This document shows positions 52,501 through 64,000 of a stretch of 64,000 nt of DNA, piece by piece. How positions within the stretch are numbered: position 1 is the stretch's first letter; every line of letters starts with the position of its first letter. The position numbers and the translations under genes are program-made. The notes beneath the pieces were generated by a model. It was not told where the DNA came from. It ran no database searches and saw nothing but the letters and a program-made list of their open reading frames with translations. The DNA comes from Strigops habroptila (Eukaryota > Chordata > Aves > Psittaciformes > Psittacidae), in assembly GCF_004027225.2 (NCBI RefSeq), contig NC_044277.2:25310995-25374994 (forward strand), written 5' to 3'.

Positions 52501-55500
52501 GGGTACATGTGGGAGAGAGGAAAGCAAACTCAGGTTTGTCTTATGTTAATAAAAATCATTAACGTAAATTTTTTTTTTTAATATCTTTTTCTTTTTTTGA
52601 AGCTGAGACTGTTAGATAGTATCTTTGCTGATGTTGTTTTAGGATCCTCTGTTTTTTCAACTGAGATTTCCTGATCTCTTGCAGCAGAGCTTCCTCCTCC
52701 ATATACTGCCATTGCAAGTCCAGATGCCAGCGGTGTTCCTGTAATAAATTGCCGTGTGTGCCAGTCGCTAATCAATTTGGATGGCAAGCTACACCAACAC
52801 GTTGTTAAGTGCACAGTTTGCAATGAAGCTACGGTAAAATGGATTTTTAGCGTTTTCTTTTTGTGGAGGAAAGTGGGGGGAGGTTCAGGTATGTCACTGG
52901 TAGAATTCATGTCCTCACATACAAAGAATGAATTCCTGCCATCCCTGCAGAGGACCTGTCAGCACAGCTGACTGCTGGTGTAGCTAGTGTGCAGATTCCA
53001 GAACTGCTGGCCGGAGGATGGTCAAAAGCAGTTAGAATAAATCTTCATGCTTTTGAGCTGGCTGCGCAGGATGTTTCCTTCTGAGGAGGACAAAAAGCAA
53101 ACATGTTATTTAAGTAATTGCTCTTCTGTAAAGAAGGGTGAAACTGGTTTTGGCGGAATGAAAAGAACTGAATTATTTTAACAGTGGAAGAAACAAAGTA
53201 ACTAACCCATACCTCTCCCTGGATATATGCCTTCCTCCTGCAATACTATTCAGTCAATTTATTAGCTTGCTAACAAACCACAACACAACAGTCTTGAAAT
53301 GCATAAATTGTAGGTTCTTCTCCAGTGATCACAAACCTTTTTGCTCTTCTCTCTTCTTCCCCTTTTCTTATTTCAAGTCATCAGTATTTGTCCTTCTGCT
53401 TCTCTTTTTCTTCTTTTTCCCTTTTTGTTTTTTTTTTTTTTTTTTTTTTTTAACCTTCCCGCCAGTTTTAGTTTTGGGATCTGCTATTGCAGCACTCCGG
53501 AGCTGCTGGGGGCATTTGCATGAAAAACACTGGACTGGATTTATTTTATGAGAAGAGCTTCAAAATATGTCCTGAAAATGGGAAGCCTTAAAACTGTAGA
53601 AGTTTCTTCTTTCTTTTTTTGTTTCTCCCTTTCTTTCTCTTTCTATCTAAGAGAGAGTAGAGAACCTGGCATTAATATGCACTTTGCCTGCCAAAATATA
53701 ATGTTTCAAGCCAAAGATCTTGCAGCTTTTGGTTTGCTGTATGAAAGGGATGTGGAAACTTGACTCTCAAGTTGGAGAAAGATAATTTCAGTACAGTTTA
53801 AATTAAGATTACAGTTCAGTGACGTCTACATATTCTCTTGAAGACTGGGAACCAGACTGATCCTTTCACTGTTGAATAAAGCCATTGTCGAGGCAAGGAG
53901 GCTGGTTTGATGTTTTGACTGTATTTTTTAATTTTTTTTTTTAAATATGCCACTACTTAAGCTCACATTTAAAAAAATGACTAAACTAAAGTTTTAGCAA
54001 TGACTTGAATTAGTCATTGCTAAAAATATGAATGGTTTTTCCATTAGTTTGCAGAATGTCTTGTTTGTTCTAGTGAAGAAACTTGCACTTCTTTCTCTGG
54101 AAAGAGAAAGCTTCTAATTTTGTCTTGACTCTGAGATTTCCTCTGCAAGAGGAACTGTATTTCTCTGTTAGCCAGAACTTGTAACTGAAGTTTTTCTGCT
54201 TTGTCACACTGTTACGAGTTAAAAAGTGAATTGCTATGACTTCTGATGTGTGTTCTTTGGTGGGTTGTTTTTCTTTGTTTGTTTAGCCAATCAAAAACCC
54301 TCCTTCAGGGAAGAAGTATGTTAGATGTCAATGTAACTGTCTCCTTATCTGTAAGGATACGTCTCGGAAAATAGGCTGTCCAAGACCAAACTGGTAAGAA
54401 TAAAAAAGTGTAAGTGCTTTGAGAGAGTTTCCTGTAAAGTTGTTCTTTGAATATTTAAAACCGAGAGGTTCAAACCTGTACCCCTGTACATGGACACTTG
54501 CAGAGCATTATTGAATTACTGCAGACACAAGTTGTGCTAGTGTTAATTGTAAATTATTTTTTTTTAAGGTTTACTTTGAAGAGGAAAAATTGTCTTTTTA
54601 TTTAGTGATAGTCTCAGAAGTGTGTTTTCCAATTTAGCTACTTTGTAAGGAAAACTGTTATAAAGACCAGGGAAGAAAATACTTGTTTCTGGGACATAAC
54701 ATTCATAATTTCTTGCAAACTTAATTATTGTAAGCACACAGATTGCACACTTTGCCAGGCTCAGTGTTGGAACTTCAAGATGAAATGGGAGAGGGAGCAG
54801 TAGGTTGGCTTCAGCCCTGTCCTCCCTTCTTTGTTAGACTGAGTTTTCAGTCTCCTCTTAGCTCTTGACTTTAATTTACACATTCTTTATAAAAGAAACA
54901 AGCTTGATTGCCATAGTGAACATTCTTACCATTGGGCTTTGGGTGTTAAAGATACCACTGAGGTGGGAGTTTTCTTACTGTAAGTGGTGCAGCTCTATCA
55001 GGAGAAATTGAGATGAAGGCTGGGTCTGCAGGTACATGTTCTAATGCACCAGGAGCCCTGGTTGCCAATCTGTTGGCTATTCTGGTTTTGAAACATAGTT
55101 TGATATTTGGGATGTATTTGTTTGTTTATTTATTTATAACTAATGCAGTGTTGAGGAAAATGTCAAAAATTATAAACATTTTTTAAGTGTGAAAAAATGT
55201 TCATGGGATGCTTCAGTTGTAATATATCATGTGGTTGGTAACCAAGCAGAATCAGAAACTCCTTAATGTTGTTAAAATAATCCCAAAAGCATGTATCTCA
55301 GCAGTTTTTCTATGATGGTAAATGTATTTGCCTTACTAGAAGATGAGCAAAATTGAGGTACTTTTAAAGAGAGTTGGGAATATGCCCTAAATGGAAGGCT
55401 CCAGATTGAAGGAAGGCCTTTCAGAATACAGTTGTGGTTGAATGTGGAGAGAGATGCAGTGCAAGTTAAATAATGTTTTAATTTTTCCCTTCCCTTTTTT

Positions 55501-57162
55501 CATGCTAGGAAGTCTGGTACTTGTTCTGCTTTGAGTTGGTTTATTTGGGTACTGTCATTTTGGACAAACAAGTTGTATAATTAAACTAGAAACTTGAGCA
55601 TAAAAGCAAATACAGTTTTTTAAAGTAAATTGATTGCATTTAATCAGTCTGGGGTGGTTTTCTTTTTTAATTCATTCAAGTTGAATGGAATTTTTACTGT
55701 ACAAATATGGATTTGCTGCTTATATTGACATGGTTATCAGTAGTGTGGGAAGGAGGAGTATCTGACTTGGGAAGAACGAGGTTATGGAAGAGTGCTTACT
55801 CTTTCTAAATGTTTCACGTTGGGTATGTACATTCCAGGTCATGGGCTTGCCTCAGCCTGGCTATTAAGATTACATTTTCCTGAGGAGTGTTTCTGCCATA
55901 TGATGGCAAGTCTTTGATCTCTGCAGGGTTCTGGCTTGCGTGGCTGATCTTACAGTGAAAGAGAATGTTTTGAAAACTGAAAAGGAAAACACTTTGGAGA
56001 AAGACCAAAACTGGGTGCATCATCTGTTTCAAAAAGCAGATGATAGTTTAAAAGCATAAAATATTTGGTAGTGACTGAGCTAATTGCTTAAGCGCATCAT
56101 CCTTCTCTTTTGCTACCTTAATTACATGTACATCTAATGTTCTTAACGCAGTAGACGCATCATTACTCTTGGTCCAGTAATGCTGATCCCAGAAGAGCAG
56201 CCAGCTCAGCCTGCCTTGCCAGTTCAACCTGATGGAACTAGAGTGGTGTGTGGGCACTGTGGAAATACGTTCCTTGTAAGTAAAGCACCACATTCTCCTT
56301 CTCACCTCACCGTGCTATCCCTCAAGCTATGTGTTGTAAGCACTTTTAGGAGCATATTGCCTCACTGTATGGCATCATTGAGGAACTAAAGCTTCTTCTG
56401 TGCTCACATTGCTATGGATGTTTGTTCTGTATGTGGTTATTTTCTCTGCATGTGTGGGTAAGGCTCAAAGTCGGTGACGTGCGAGTGGATGGTGCTGGCA
56501 AAAAATGTTATGATTCCAGGTTCTGTTTAAGCTTGCAATGATGGTTATGTTCTGCAGTGGCTAAGAGAGCTGTTCTGCTGTTGCTGTATGGGCCCCTGAA
56601 AGCTGTTTGTTATAGCATTTGCCATTAGCTTATCTGTCAGTTGTTACAGAACTGGAGATCTTGGTTTCTCTGTGAAGCTGACAGTTGATCCTGGTTTTGA
56701 AGTGGATGGATGCAAGAAAAGTCATTTGCTGTTGAACTGTTTGTAGCATTTTACATGGATAAGTGGCTGCCATGCTTGAATTTTGATTGCGCTACACAAG
56801 TTAGCTTTAGCTTCAGCACCTAGCAGTGCTTGAATATTTGTCAGGTTTGTGAGTTATGAGAACTGGCCGAGTTAAGTGGTTAAGCTGAAGGACCTGAACA
56901 GTCACCAGAGTAGTGTTATGTTCATAAAACAAAGGATTGTTTCAGGCCAGAGAACACTCAAGTGCATTTTGTGAAAGGAGAAAAGCTTAGGGGATGGCAC
57001 TCCATGTTGGCTTGTATCAGCCATGAGAGAAGGGTTTGCTTGTGATGGGCTTTATAATGGAATAGACTTGTGCCTTCAGGCTTATGGATCAGTGGGGTGT
57101 GCTATAATGGCTTAACTACTGTAGTAGATAATGAATGCAGAGACCAGGAGATGGCTCTTAGA

Positions 57163-57193
<31 letters not shown>

Positions 57194-60100
57194 GAAGGGA
57201 AACTATGCAAGTAATAGAGGAGCCGACAAGGAGAGGTGCCATGCTTGACCTCATGCTCACCAACAGGGAGGGGCTGGTGGGGAATGTGATGCTCCAGGGC
57301 AGCCTTGGCTGTAGTGATCATGAGATGGTCGAGTTCGAGACCCTCAGGATAGTGAGAAGGGCACGCAGCAAGCTCAGTGCCCTGGACTTCAAGAGAGCAG
57401 ACTTTGGCCTCTTCAGAAACCTGCTTAGTAAGGTTCCATGGGACATAGTCCTAGAGGGCAGGGGGGCCCAAGACTGGTGGTTGATATTCAAGGATCACCT
57501 GGTACAAGCTCAGGAGTGTTGCATCCTGACTAGAAGGAAGTGTGGCAGAAGGGCCAGGAAACCTCCATGGATGGACAAGGAGCTGCTGAGGAAACTTAGA
57601 GGGGAAAAAAGAAGCTTATAGAAGGTGGAAGTGAGGACAGGCGGCCTGGGAAGAATACAGGGATATTGTTTGGGAAGCTAGGAACCAGGGTAGGAAAGCT
57701 AAGGCCCAGTCAGAATTAAATCTGGCAAGGGATGTAAAAGACAACAGGAAAGGATTCTGTAGATACATAGCAAATAAAAGACAGACTAGGGACAACCCCT
57801 CTCTGGAAGCTATTGAGAGAACTGGCTACCATGGATTTGGAGGAGGCTGAGGTTCTTAATGACTTCTTTGCCTCAGTCTTCACTGGCAAATGATCTGACC
57901 ACACCACCCAAGTCTTGGGAGGCAGATGCAGGGACTGTGAAAATGAAGACCTTAGGCCCACTGTAGGAGAGGATCAGGTTCAAGACCATCTTAAGAACCT
58001 GAACGTGCACAAGTCCATGGGACCTGATGAAATCCGTCCACAGGTCCTGAAGGAGCTGGCAAATGAAGTTGCTAAACCACTGTCCATCATATTTGAAAAA
58101 TCGTGCAGTCAGGTGAAGTTCCCGATGACTGGAAGAAGGGTAATATAACCCCCATTTTCAAGAAGGGGAAGGTGGAAGACCCAGGGAACGACAGACCAGT
58201 CGGCCTCACCTCTGTGCCTAGCAAAATCTCGGAGCAGATTCTCCTGGGAAGCATGCTAACGTGCATGAAAAACAATGAGGTGGTTGGTGACAGCCAACAT
58301 GGCTTCACTAAGGGGAAATCCTGCCTGACCAATTTGGTGGCCTTCTATGATGGAGCCACGGAACTGATGGACGGGGCAGAGGAGTTGACGTCATCTGCCT
58401 GGGCTTGTGCAAAGCATTCGACACTGTCCCGCACGACATCCTTGTCTCTAAATTGGAGAGACATCAATTTGATAGATGGACCACTCGGTGGATAAAAAAC
58501 TGGCTCGATGGCCGCACGCAAAGAGTTGTGGTAAATGGCTCGATGTCCAGTTGGAAAACAGTAACGAGTGGTGTCCCTCAGGAGTCAGTGTTGGGACCGG
58601 TCCTGTTCAACATCTTTGTCGGCGACATGGACAGTGGGATTGAGTGCGCCCTCAGCAAGTTTGCCGACGACACCAAGTTGTGTGGTTCAGTTGATACGCT
58701 GGAGGGAGGGGATGCCATCCAGAGGGACCTTGACACGCTTGTGAGGTGGGCTGATGCCAACCTTATGAAGTTTACCCAAGCCAAGTGTAAGGTCCTACAC
58801 CTGGGTCAGGGCAATCCCAGGCACAGCTACAGGTTGGGCAGAGAAGAGATTCAGAGCAGCCCTGCAGAGAAGGACTTGGGGGTGTTGGTTGATGAGAAAC
58901 TTAACATGAGCCAGCAGTGTGCGCTTGCAGCCCAGAAAGCCAACCGTATCCTGGGCTGCATCAAAAGAAGCGTGACCAGCAGGTCGAAGGAGTTGATCCT
59001 GCCCCTCTACTCTGCTCTTGTGAGACCCCACTTGGAGTACTGCGTACAGTTCTGGTGTCCTCAACATAAGAAGGACATGGAGCTGTTGGAGCGAGTCCAG
59101 AGGAGGGCCATGAGGATGATCAGGGGGCTGGAGCACCTCCCGTATGAAGACAGGCTGAGCGAGTTGGGGCTGTTCAGCCTGGAGAAGAGAAGGCTGCGTG
59201 GAGACCTCATAGCAGCCTTCCAGTATCTGAAGGGGGCCTACAAGGATGCTGGGGAGGGACTCTTCCATAGGGACTGTAGTGGTAGGACAAGGGGTAATGG
59301 CTTCAAACTTAAACAGGAGAAGTTTAGATTAGATAGAAGGAAGAAGTTCTTTACAGTGAGGGTGGTGAAGCACTGGAATGGGTTGCCCAGGGAGGTTGTG
59401 GATGCTCCATCCCTGGCAGTGTTCAAGGCCAGGCTGGACAGAGCCTTGGGCGACATGGTTTAGTGCAAGGTGTCCCTGCCCATGGCAGGGGGGTTAGAAC
59501 TAGATGATCTTAAGGTCCTTTCTAACCCTTACTATTCTATGATTCTATGGAATTGATTATGAACTTACAAGTAATGTACTATCTGCAAAACCATTAGAGA
59601 GATGCTTGAGAAATATTCTATCTGCTTTTAACCCTTATAAATGCAAGTCTATATAGGGCCTTAATTAGTGAGAACATTGTATGCAATACGGAATAATGTT
59701 ACTAACAGAAAACTACTAGACCTACAGAAAAGCTGTCTCAAGTACATGTTCTAAACCCCAACTCTTTTATTAAAGGTTGCCTTTTTTAGTGTTTTAATAT
59801 AGTAGTATGTTACAAACTGCTAAGTACCTGCATGAACACTTTAGTTTGATGCGGAGTCGTAGTCTAATTTTGTAATGCAGTTATGCTTTTTAGCACAGCT
59901 TTAAAACTGCACAGGTTAAAGTAGTGCTGTAGAACAGTTATGGTATTAAGTTTTAATGTGGTCTCAATGCAAAAGACCATCTCTACTATGTGATTTTAAG
60001 GTTGGTTTTTTGGTTGGTTTTTTTTAATTATTAGGGAGGGTCAGTGTTATGAAGTAAAATTCTCATTGCTAAATTATTGGCTGAACTTTGGAGGCTTTCA

Positions 60101-63100
60101 TAAGCATGAGAGTTTTATTTGTCTTTATCCTCTATTTGCTTTCTGTAAATGCAGCCCAAATTAATTCTGTAGTTTACACTATGAACTTCTTTAGGTGAAC
60201 ATAAGGGGAAAAAGCACCAAACCCATTATAGCTGGTTTTGCTCCTAACTACTAGGTTATGCTTTAAAAGGCTAGGTTTTCTTGCTTGAAATTTGTGCATG
60301 TGATTTCAGATCTGATGGTTGCTTCATAGTCCCATCTGCCGGTAGGACCAATTTACCACTTCACAGAACATTGAAAAGTAACCCTTAAATTCATTAGAAA
60401 TTTGAAGCTTGTATTCTTTTATGCTAGCTATCAAGAAACAAACCCCTTTTTCTCACTTTACACAGCTTTCCCACCACTCTTCCACCGTTTTCTGTTACTA
60501 AGTTGTGAGACTCTGCAAATAAAATTTTTAGTTAAGAAAAATCAGGAAATTGCTTGGGTTTGAGAGTGAGTAGAGAAGCAAAAAACAGAAGTGCTTTAGC
60601 CAGCCTGGAAATTCAGCTTCTGCAAGTGTATTTCTGCCCTTTGCTATCTCCACATTATAAAGCAAATATGTAATACTAAATGTTCTCAACAACTCAGTAA
60701 GGTATCTCTTCTACTTTACTTGGCAGTTAAAAAAATAAAAAATAGTCAAGCAAAGCTAGAATCCCTGGAGTGTAAAAGTCACATTGTTAGTTGCTTGTTC
60801 TGTGTTCTTTTAAGAGTATCAACTTGTTCATCACCTTTCCAAGATTCTTTTGTTTGTTGTTTGTGTGTAAGTATGGGCTGGGCTTTCCCTGCCTCTGTGT
60901 GTGGGGGTTGTTCTTGACAAATTGTTAAAAGCATGCTTCATGCTATGGAGTGCCTTAAAACTATCCCTGTTTCAGCTGGGAGAATGACTTAGTACTGAAG
61001 CAATACTGAACTATCACTAGTTATTTTCATTTTGTTTATCAGGTTATTTTTTTCCTCAGTAACCTGATAGGATGGAGTATCTTGTGTTAAGGTTTCCACT
61101 GTTTCTGGCAGATTTGGAGTTCAGACAAGTGGAAAAAGTGGTGCAATAGAAAAGGAGGGCAGGAGGAGGGTTTAACCATCTTGCTAAATTGCAATCTGAT
61201 CAGGTTTGAGCTTTTTTGAGAGCTTCTGGACTTGGTCTGTGGCTGAGATACTGTTTCTGTCAGCAGTAAGGGCATTTCCTGCAACCACTCTCCCAGGGGT
61301 CTCTGCCTGTGAAGATCTGTGACTGTCAGAGGCTGAGTTGCCTTTGGAAATGTCCCTGTGTTGTCCTCCCCTCCACTGTCCTCCTGCTACCATCCTGCTT
61401 TTGGGGAGACCCTTGAGGACAGGACACCAGGAACAAGCTATGGAAGCCAAAGGCTGTAGGCTAAGCACTTTGTATGTTGTGCTCTGTCAGTTTTATTTTT
61501 CTAAACCTCATCAAATATGAAAATTATTTCTTCTAAAATAATTGAATAGAAAACCCTTTCTCATCCCCACCCCCTTAATTTTTCTTCTGTCTTGTACTGA
61601 ATGCACTGAGAACTATTTTAAGCTCAGAAGGAAAAAAAATTGACATATTTTTCTAGTAATTTCCTTGATAGATGTCTGGTTTTGTCCATAGCTGAAATAT
61701 TGAAGAGCTCTCTGAAATCTTTATCTGTGTTTTAGTACATCTAACCAGGGGTTTGGCCTATTGTTTATTGTATTGTTTCAATTGGAAAAATACAGTTTTT
61801 ATTCTCAGCAGGGAGCTAAGCTTCATGAAACTGTAACCTCAAGTTTTCTTAACTAGATTAGATACTTTAAAGCACTCTGGAATACATGTGAAAAATACCA
61901 GGTTTAAGAGTGATTTAAACTACTTGTTAAAGCCACCAAAACTCCACAAATTAGAACATATACGAAAATAACATTTTCCCACTGTGCTAATGTGATCTGA
62001 ATTCTTGTAGTTTGAATGTCTTGTCATATTTTTGCTCTTTTTCTGCAAATATTTCCAATTTGCACAGAGAGCTTCAGAACAGTTCTTCTGTTACCTCCAG
62101 GTAACTCTCAATGAAAACAGATTACCAATGCCTCTTTCCATCAATATTTGGAGCCCAAATGCATTTGAGTTTGTATCCGTTGGTAATTATGGCTAGTAAT
62201 CAGAAATCTTAAAATAAATAAAACCCTAGAAAGATCATTAATGAGTAACTTTGGAAATGGAGTTGCTTACACTGGGATAAAACTAGTGTACAGAAGTGAA
62301 GTTAAATTACAAATATGTAAAATGCGAGTCCTGGATTTAGACTCCATTCTGTTTCTGGAATTGCAGTTTAAAAAGCAGACAGAACAGCTCTGAAGAGGCC
62401 TGTCTCCACCCCTGGTACTGACAATTGTACCTTATCCCACTTATGCTGTGTAGAGCTAAGGGAAATTGAGTAGCTTTTGACAGGGATGCAGAAAAACAGC
62501 TAACTTCCTCTTCTGGCAGGAATATGGAAGTAGAATTAATGCTCCTAAAATGCTTTGCTCAGGTGGGAAGTATTACAGAAGCTTTTGTTTCGTTAAGGGA
62601 TAAAATAGAACTATGCTAAATCAGTTTGGCCAAGTCTTTGTAAATGAATAAAGAACAACTATGTAACTGGTATTGTAATTGGGTTCTTCAGAACCAGGAA
62701 AACAAAAAAGACTGATTTCTTTTTAGTGGAGAATTATCCCCATTAGAAGTAAATAAAACTGAGGGAGACCCTTCAAGAGGCAGGGAAATGCACTCTAAAT
62801 ACTGCAGATCAAAACCTCACTTGCATCAAAACCTGCTTGTACTGACAAGGCATTACAAGCCACATCCTCTTTCTTTGCACATCAAATCATAACTCTCTTC
62901 TCAGTGTTTAAATGGTGCTGTGCTCTAGGTAGGTCCTGTTTTCTGTATGAGGATGGTCTCTGATCTGTGTTTGTGGCAGTTATAACAAGGCTATTCACTT
63001 CAGTAAATCAGCTCCTGATTTCTCACAGAGATAAGGATCTGAATGAAGGCCTTGGTGGTCTGTGCTGTGGCTTCTTCCCTTGCTAGTAATTTGCAGTGTG

Positions 63101-64000
63101 ACTTTTGCATAAGTTAAGCAGGGAGGGGAGAATTATATTTCACCAGGAAACTGTGCTAACTGTGTCCACTTGAGAAAGGCAGCAGAAGAGAGCCAAAAGT
63201 ACAATATAACTGCTTGGAGAGCAGAGAACAATAATCCTATCCCCTTGTTCAAACATGTTTAAAATGCTTGTCTGATACTTCTATTATCACAATAAAATTT
63301 AACAGAAAACTGCTGTTTTAAATGAGTGTATGGCTGTGTATCCTGGGTTGAGGTAGTTCTGGCATTACTTTCACTAGAGCTATTTACCAGGTTTTTGTCT
63401 GTGCATGGGGGGTTATGACTGTACCATGTGCAGTTACATATATCACCTTTTTAAAATGTCACATAAGTAGCCAGTGGTGTTCTCTACTGATATAAAACTT
63501 GTAAAGACATGTACTTTCTCAAATATTCTTTAATATTTCTGTGCACTGTTTTCACAAATGATGCAAGGTTGGGGAAAGATGGGAAAAGGCATCTATCTGT
63601 AACTGTGCCAAAGAAAACACATTTATTTGGATTCAGGCTCAGTCATGGATATGCACAGTCATGGAAATAAGAGAAAAAAACTGTATTAATATCATTGTGT
63701 TGTTCAGACTGTGCCTGTGCATGAAACCACATTACGTCAAGTAAATCTCATAATACTAAGGCAAGTCATGGGAAATGTTGGGATGGAAATCCCGGTCAAT
63801 CCCAGTCCTATGTTGTCACTGACAAAAGGGCATCGTATTTATGGAAGAAAGCAAGAAACAAATCAAATAAAGCCTGAGAAGCAGAATGTTTTCATAGTGA
63901 TGTTTAGTATGAAGTACAACAAACACTTTCTCAGGCCAGTTTTTCAAGCTTTTTATTTTTTTTCTCTTTACAGTGGATGGAACTGAGGTTTAACACACTA
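46183..64000 (+). CDS. PIP4P2: PIP4P2 (TMEM55A), PtdIns(4,5)P2 4-phosphatase-type lysosomal protein, 5 exons seen, 3' end outside window
   Basis: Exons 46183-46288, 52685-52833, 54287-54393, 56152-56275 and 63974 to the window end join in phase across GT-AG introns. The 171 visible residues match the cytosolic part of vertebrate PIP4P2; the two membrane segments and tail should follow beyond 64000. Visible features: an ExxxLL lysosomal sorting signal (Glu8, Leu12, Leu13), a PPPY WW-ligand motif at 39-42, CxxC pairs at 58/61, 78/81 and 154/157, and a Cys-rich core with C99, C101, C103, C107, C116 and C121. The family has been described as removing the 4-phosphate of PtdIns(4,5)P2 through a CX5R motif on late endosomes and lysosomes, though that activity is debated. 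Here the motif starting at Cys107 reads CKDTSRK: its last residue is Lys113, not Arg. Intron 4 contains a long CR1. Confidence 0.96.
49484..49514. repeat. Poly(T) run in PIP4P2 intron 1
   Basis: 31 consecutive T. On the opposite strand it would be a poly(A) tail, but the flanking sequence shows no recognisable gene. Confidence 0.9.
51653..52169 (+). mobile_element. CR1 fragment in PIP4P2 intron 1
   Basis: Plus-oriented CR1 from the [16 protein letters not shown] region to the 3' end (tcattctgtggttctgt). ORF2 is disrupted, including an early stop after the AAATCCAGC block. Confidence 0.92.
52685..52833 (+). CDS. PIP4P2: PIP4P2 coding exon 2
   Basis: Residues 36-85, including [17 protein letters not shown] and the first two CxxC pairs (NCRVCQ and KCTVCN). 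The acceptor is gatctcttgcag|CAGAGC and the donor GCTACG|GTAAAA. Confidence 0.97.
53428..53451. repeat. Poly(T) run in PIP4P2 intron 2
   Basis: 24 T inside a wider pyrimidine-rich stretch (about 53340-53460). Confidence 0.9.
54287..54393 (+). CDS. PIP4P2: PIP4P2 coding exon 3 (CX5R region)
   Basis: Residues 86-120 ([13 protein letters not shown]... GCPRPN) plus two bases of Cys121. The acceptor is ttgtttgtttag|CCAATC and the donor AACTG|GTAAGA. The CX5R position carries Lys113 (codon AAA, 54368-54370). Confidence 0.97.
56152..56275 (+). CDS. PIP4P2: PIP4P2 coding exon 4
   Basis: It completes Cys121 and encodes residues 122-162, including [20 protein letters not shown] and the CGHCGNTF CxxC block. 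The acceptor is tcttaacgcag|TAGACG and the donor TTCCTT|GTAAGT. Confidence 0.97.
57165..57193. repeat. Poly(T) run at the CR1 5' junction
   Basis: 29 T directly preceding the CR1 at 57194. Confidence 0.93.
57205..57621 (+). pseudogene. CR1 ORF2 fragment, endonuclease C-terminal part
   Basis: 139 open codons with [15 protein letters not shown] and SDHEMVEF, features of the APE-type endonuclease of CR1 ORF2. The frame is lost after about 57621. It is 5'-truncated and not expected to be functional. Confidence 0.85.
58405..59463 (+). pseudogene. CR1 ORF2 fragment, reverse transcriptase C-terminal part
   Basis: 352 open codons. It has [26 protein letters not shown] (the family usually has SGVPQGSVLGP) and the catalytic FADD, then the conserved HLEYCVQFW region. 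It ends just before the 3' UTR. The first Met is internal to the original ORF2, so this is not a native start. Confidence 0.9.
63974..64000 (+). CDS. PIP4P2: PIP4P2 coding exon 5 (cut by window end)
   Basis: After the acceptor tttctctttacag the sequence reads WMELRFNTL, continuing exon 4 in phase 0 and matching the family. The rest of the exon lies outside the window. Confidence 0.93.

Larger units (their letters stand above)
46289..52684 (+). other. PIP4P2 intron 1
   Basis: 6.4 kb. Holds the CpG island tail, a poly(T) run, a T/G-rich stretch near 51486-51550 and a CR1 at 51653-52169. No further exon recognised. Confidence 0.85.
57194..59550 (+). mobile_element. CR1 LINE, 2.4 kb, in PIP4P2 intron 4
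   Basis: Longest CR1 here. It starts within the endonuclease C-terminal part ([10 protein letters not shown]), runs through reverse transcriptase and ends in the CR1 3' repeat ATTCTATGATTCTATG. ORF2 is broken by stops and shifts around 57.6-58.4 kb, then open from 58405 to 59463. It is in sense orientation to PIP4P2. A 29-base T run (57165-57193) abuts its 5' edge. Confidence 0.95.
56276..63973 (+). other. PIP4P2 intron 4
   Basis: 7.7 kb. Holds the poly(T) run and the long CR1. The 4.4 kb after the CR1 shows no recognisable exon or repeat family. Confidence 0.85.

Noticed and set aside
1-64000. tRNA genes, CRISPR arrays, operons or bacterial elements
   Set aside because: No tRNA-like TTCGANNC arm in a plausible setting and no spaced direct repeats. 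The window is eukaryotic chromosomal DNA.

Overview
This is a 64 kb stretch of a bird nuclear genome. The evidence is the dense CR1 (chicken repeat 1) LINEs, including copies ending in the CR1 direct repeat ATTCTATGATTCTATG, together with vertebrate multi-exon genes with GT-AG introns and CpG-island promoters. Three CR1 copies (25.4, 39.1 and 57.2 kb) are very similar to one another and two keep about 350 open codons, so CR1 was active fairly recently. I cannot name the species. The order OTUD6B - PIP4P2 with an LRRC69-like exon beyond OTUD6B matches the conserved block I know from human 8q21.3.

Layout. 1-15.0 kb: AT-rich sequence with decayed CR1 fragments and no convincing gene. 15.06-16.4 kb: one clear leucine-rich-repeat exon and one weak downstream exon on the minus strand, best read as a partial or decaying LRRC69. 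About 17.8-29.2 kb: complete OTUD6B on the minus strand, seven coding exons and 302 codons, with a CpG island at its 5' end (28.7-29.5 kb). 29.5-45.7 kb: AT-rich divergent intergenic region with several CR1 insertions. 45.7-46.6 kb: CpG-island promoter of PIP4P2 (TMEM55A). 46.2-64.0 kb: PIP4P2 on the plus strand, with exons 1-4 complete and the first 27 bases of exon 5 before the window ends; intron 4 holds a 2.4 kb CR1.

OTUD6B encodes an OTU-family deubiquitinase, and the catalytic Asp, Cys and His can all be read. PIP4P2 encodes a late endosomal/lysosomal membrane protein described as a phosphatidylinositol-4,5-bisphosphate 4-phosphatase. The genes are divergent, with about 17 kb between their start codons, and each has its own CpG island, so a shared bidirectional promoter is unlikely.

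Most notable points: (1) the CX5R catalytic-type motif of PIP4P2 has lysine where the family has arginine; (2) the acceptor of the OTUD6B exon that carries the catalytic cysteine has a (TG)n repeat in place of a normal polypyrimidine tract; (3) LRRC69 appears reduced to an LRR exon that has lost its consensus asparagines, with no neighbouring LRR exons found. I saw no wholly new biological system. The window is two conserved genes in a CR1-rich background.
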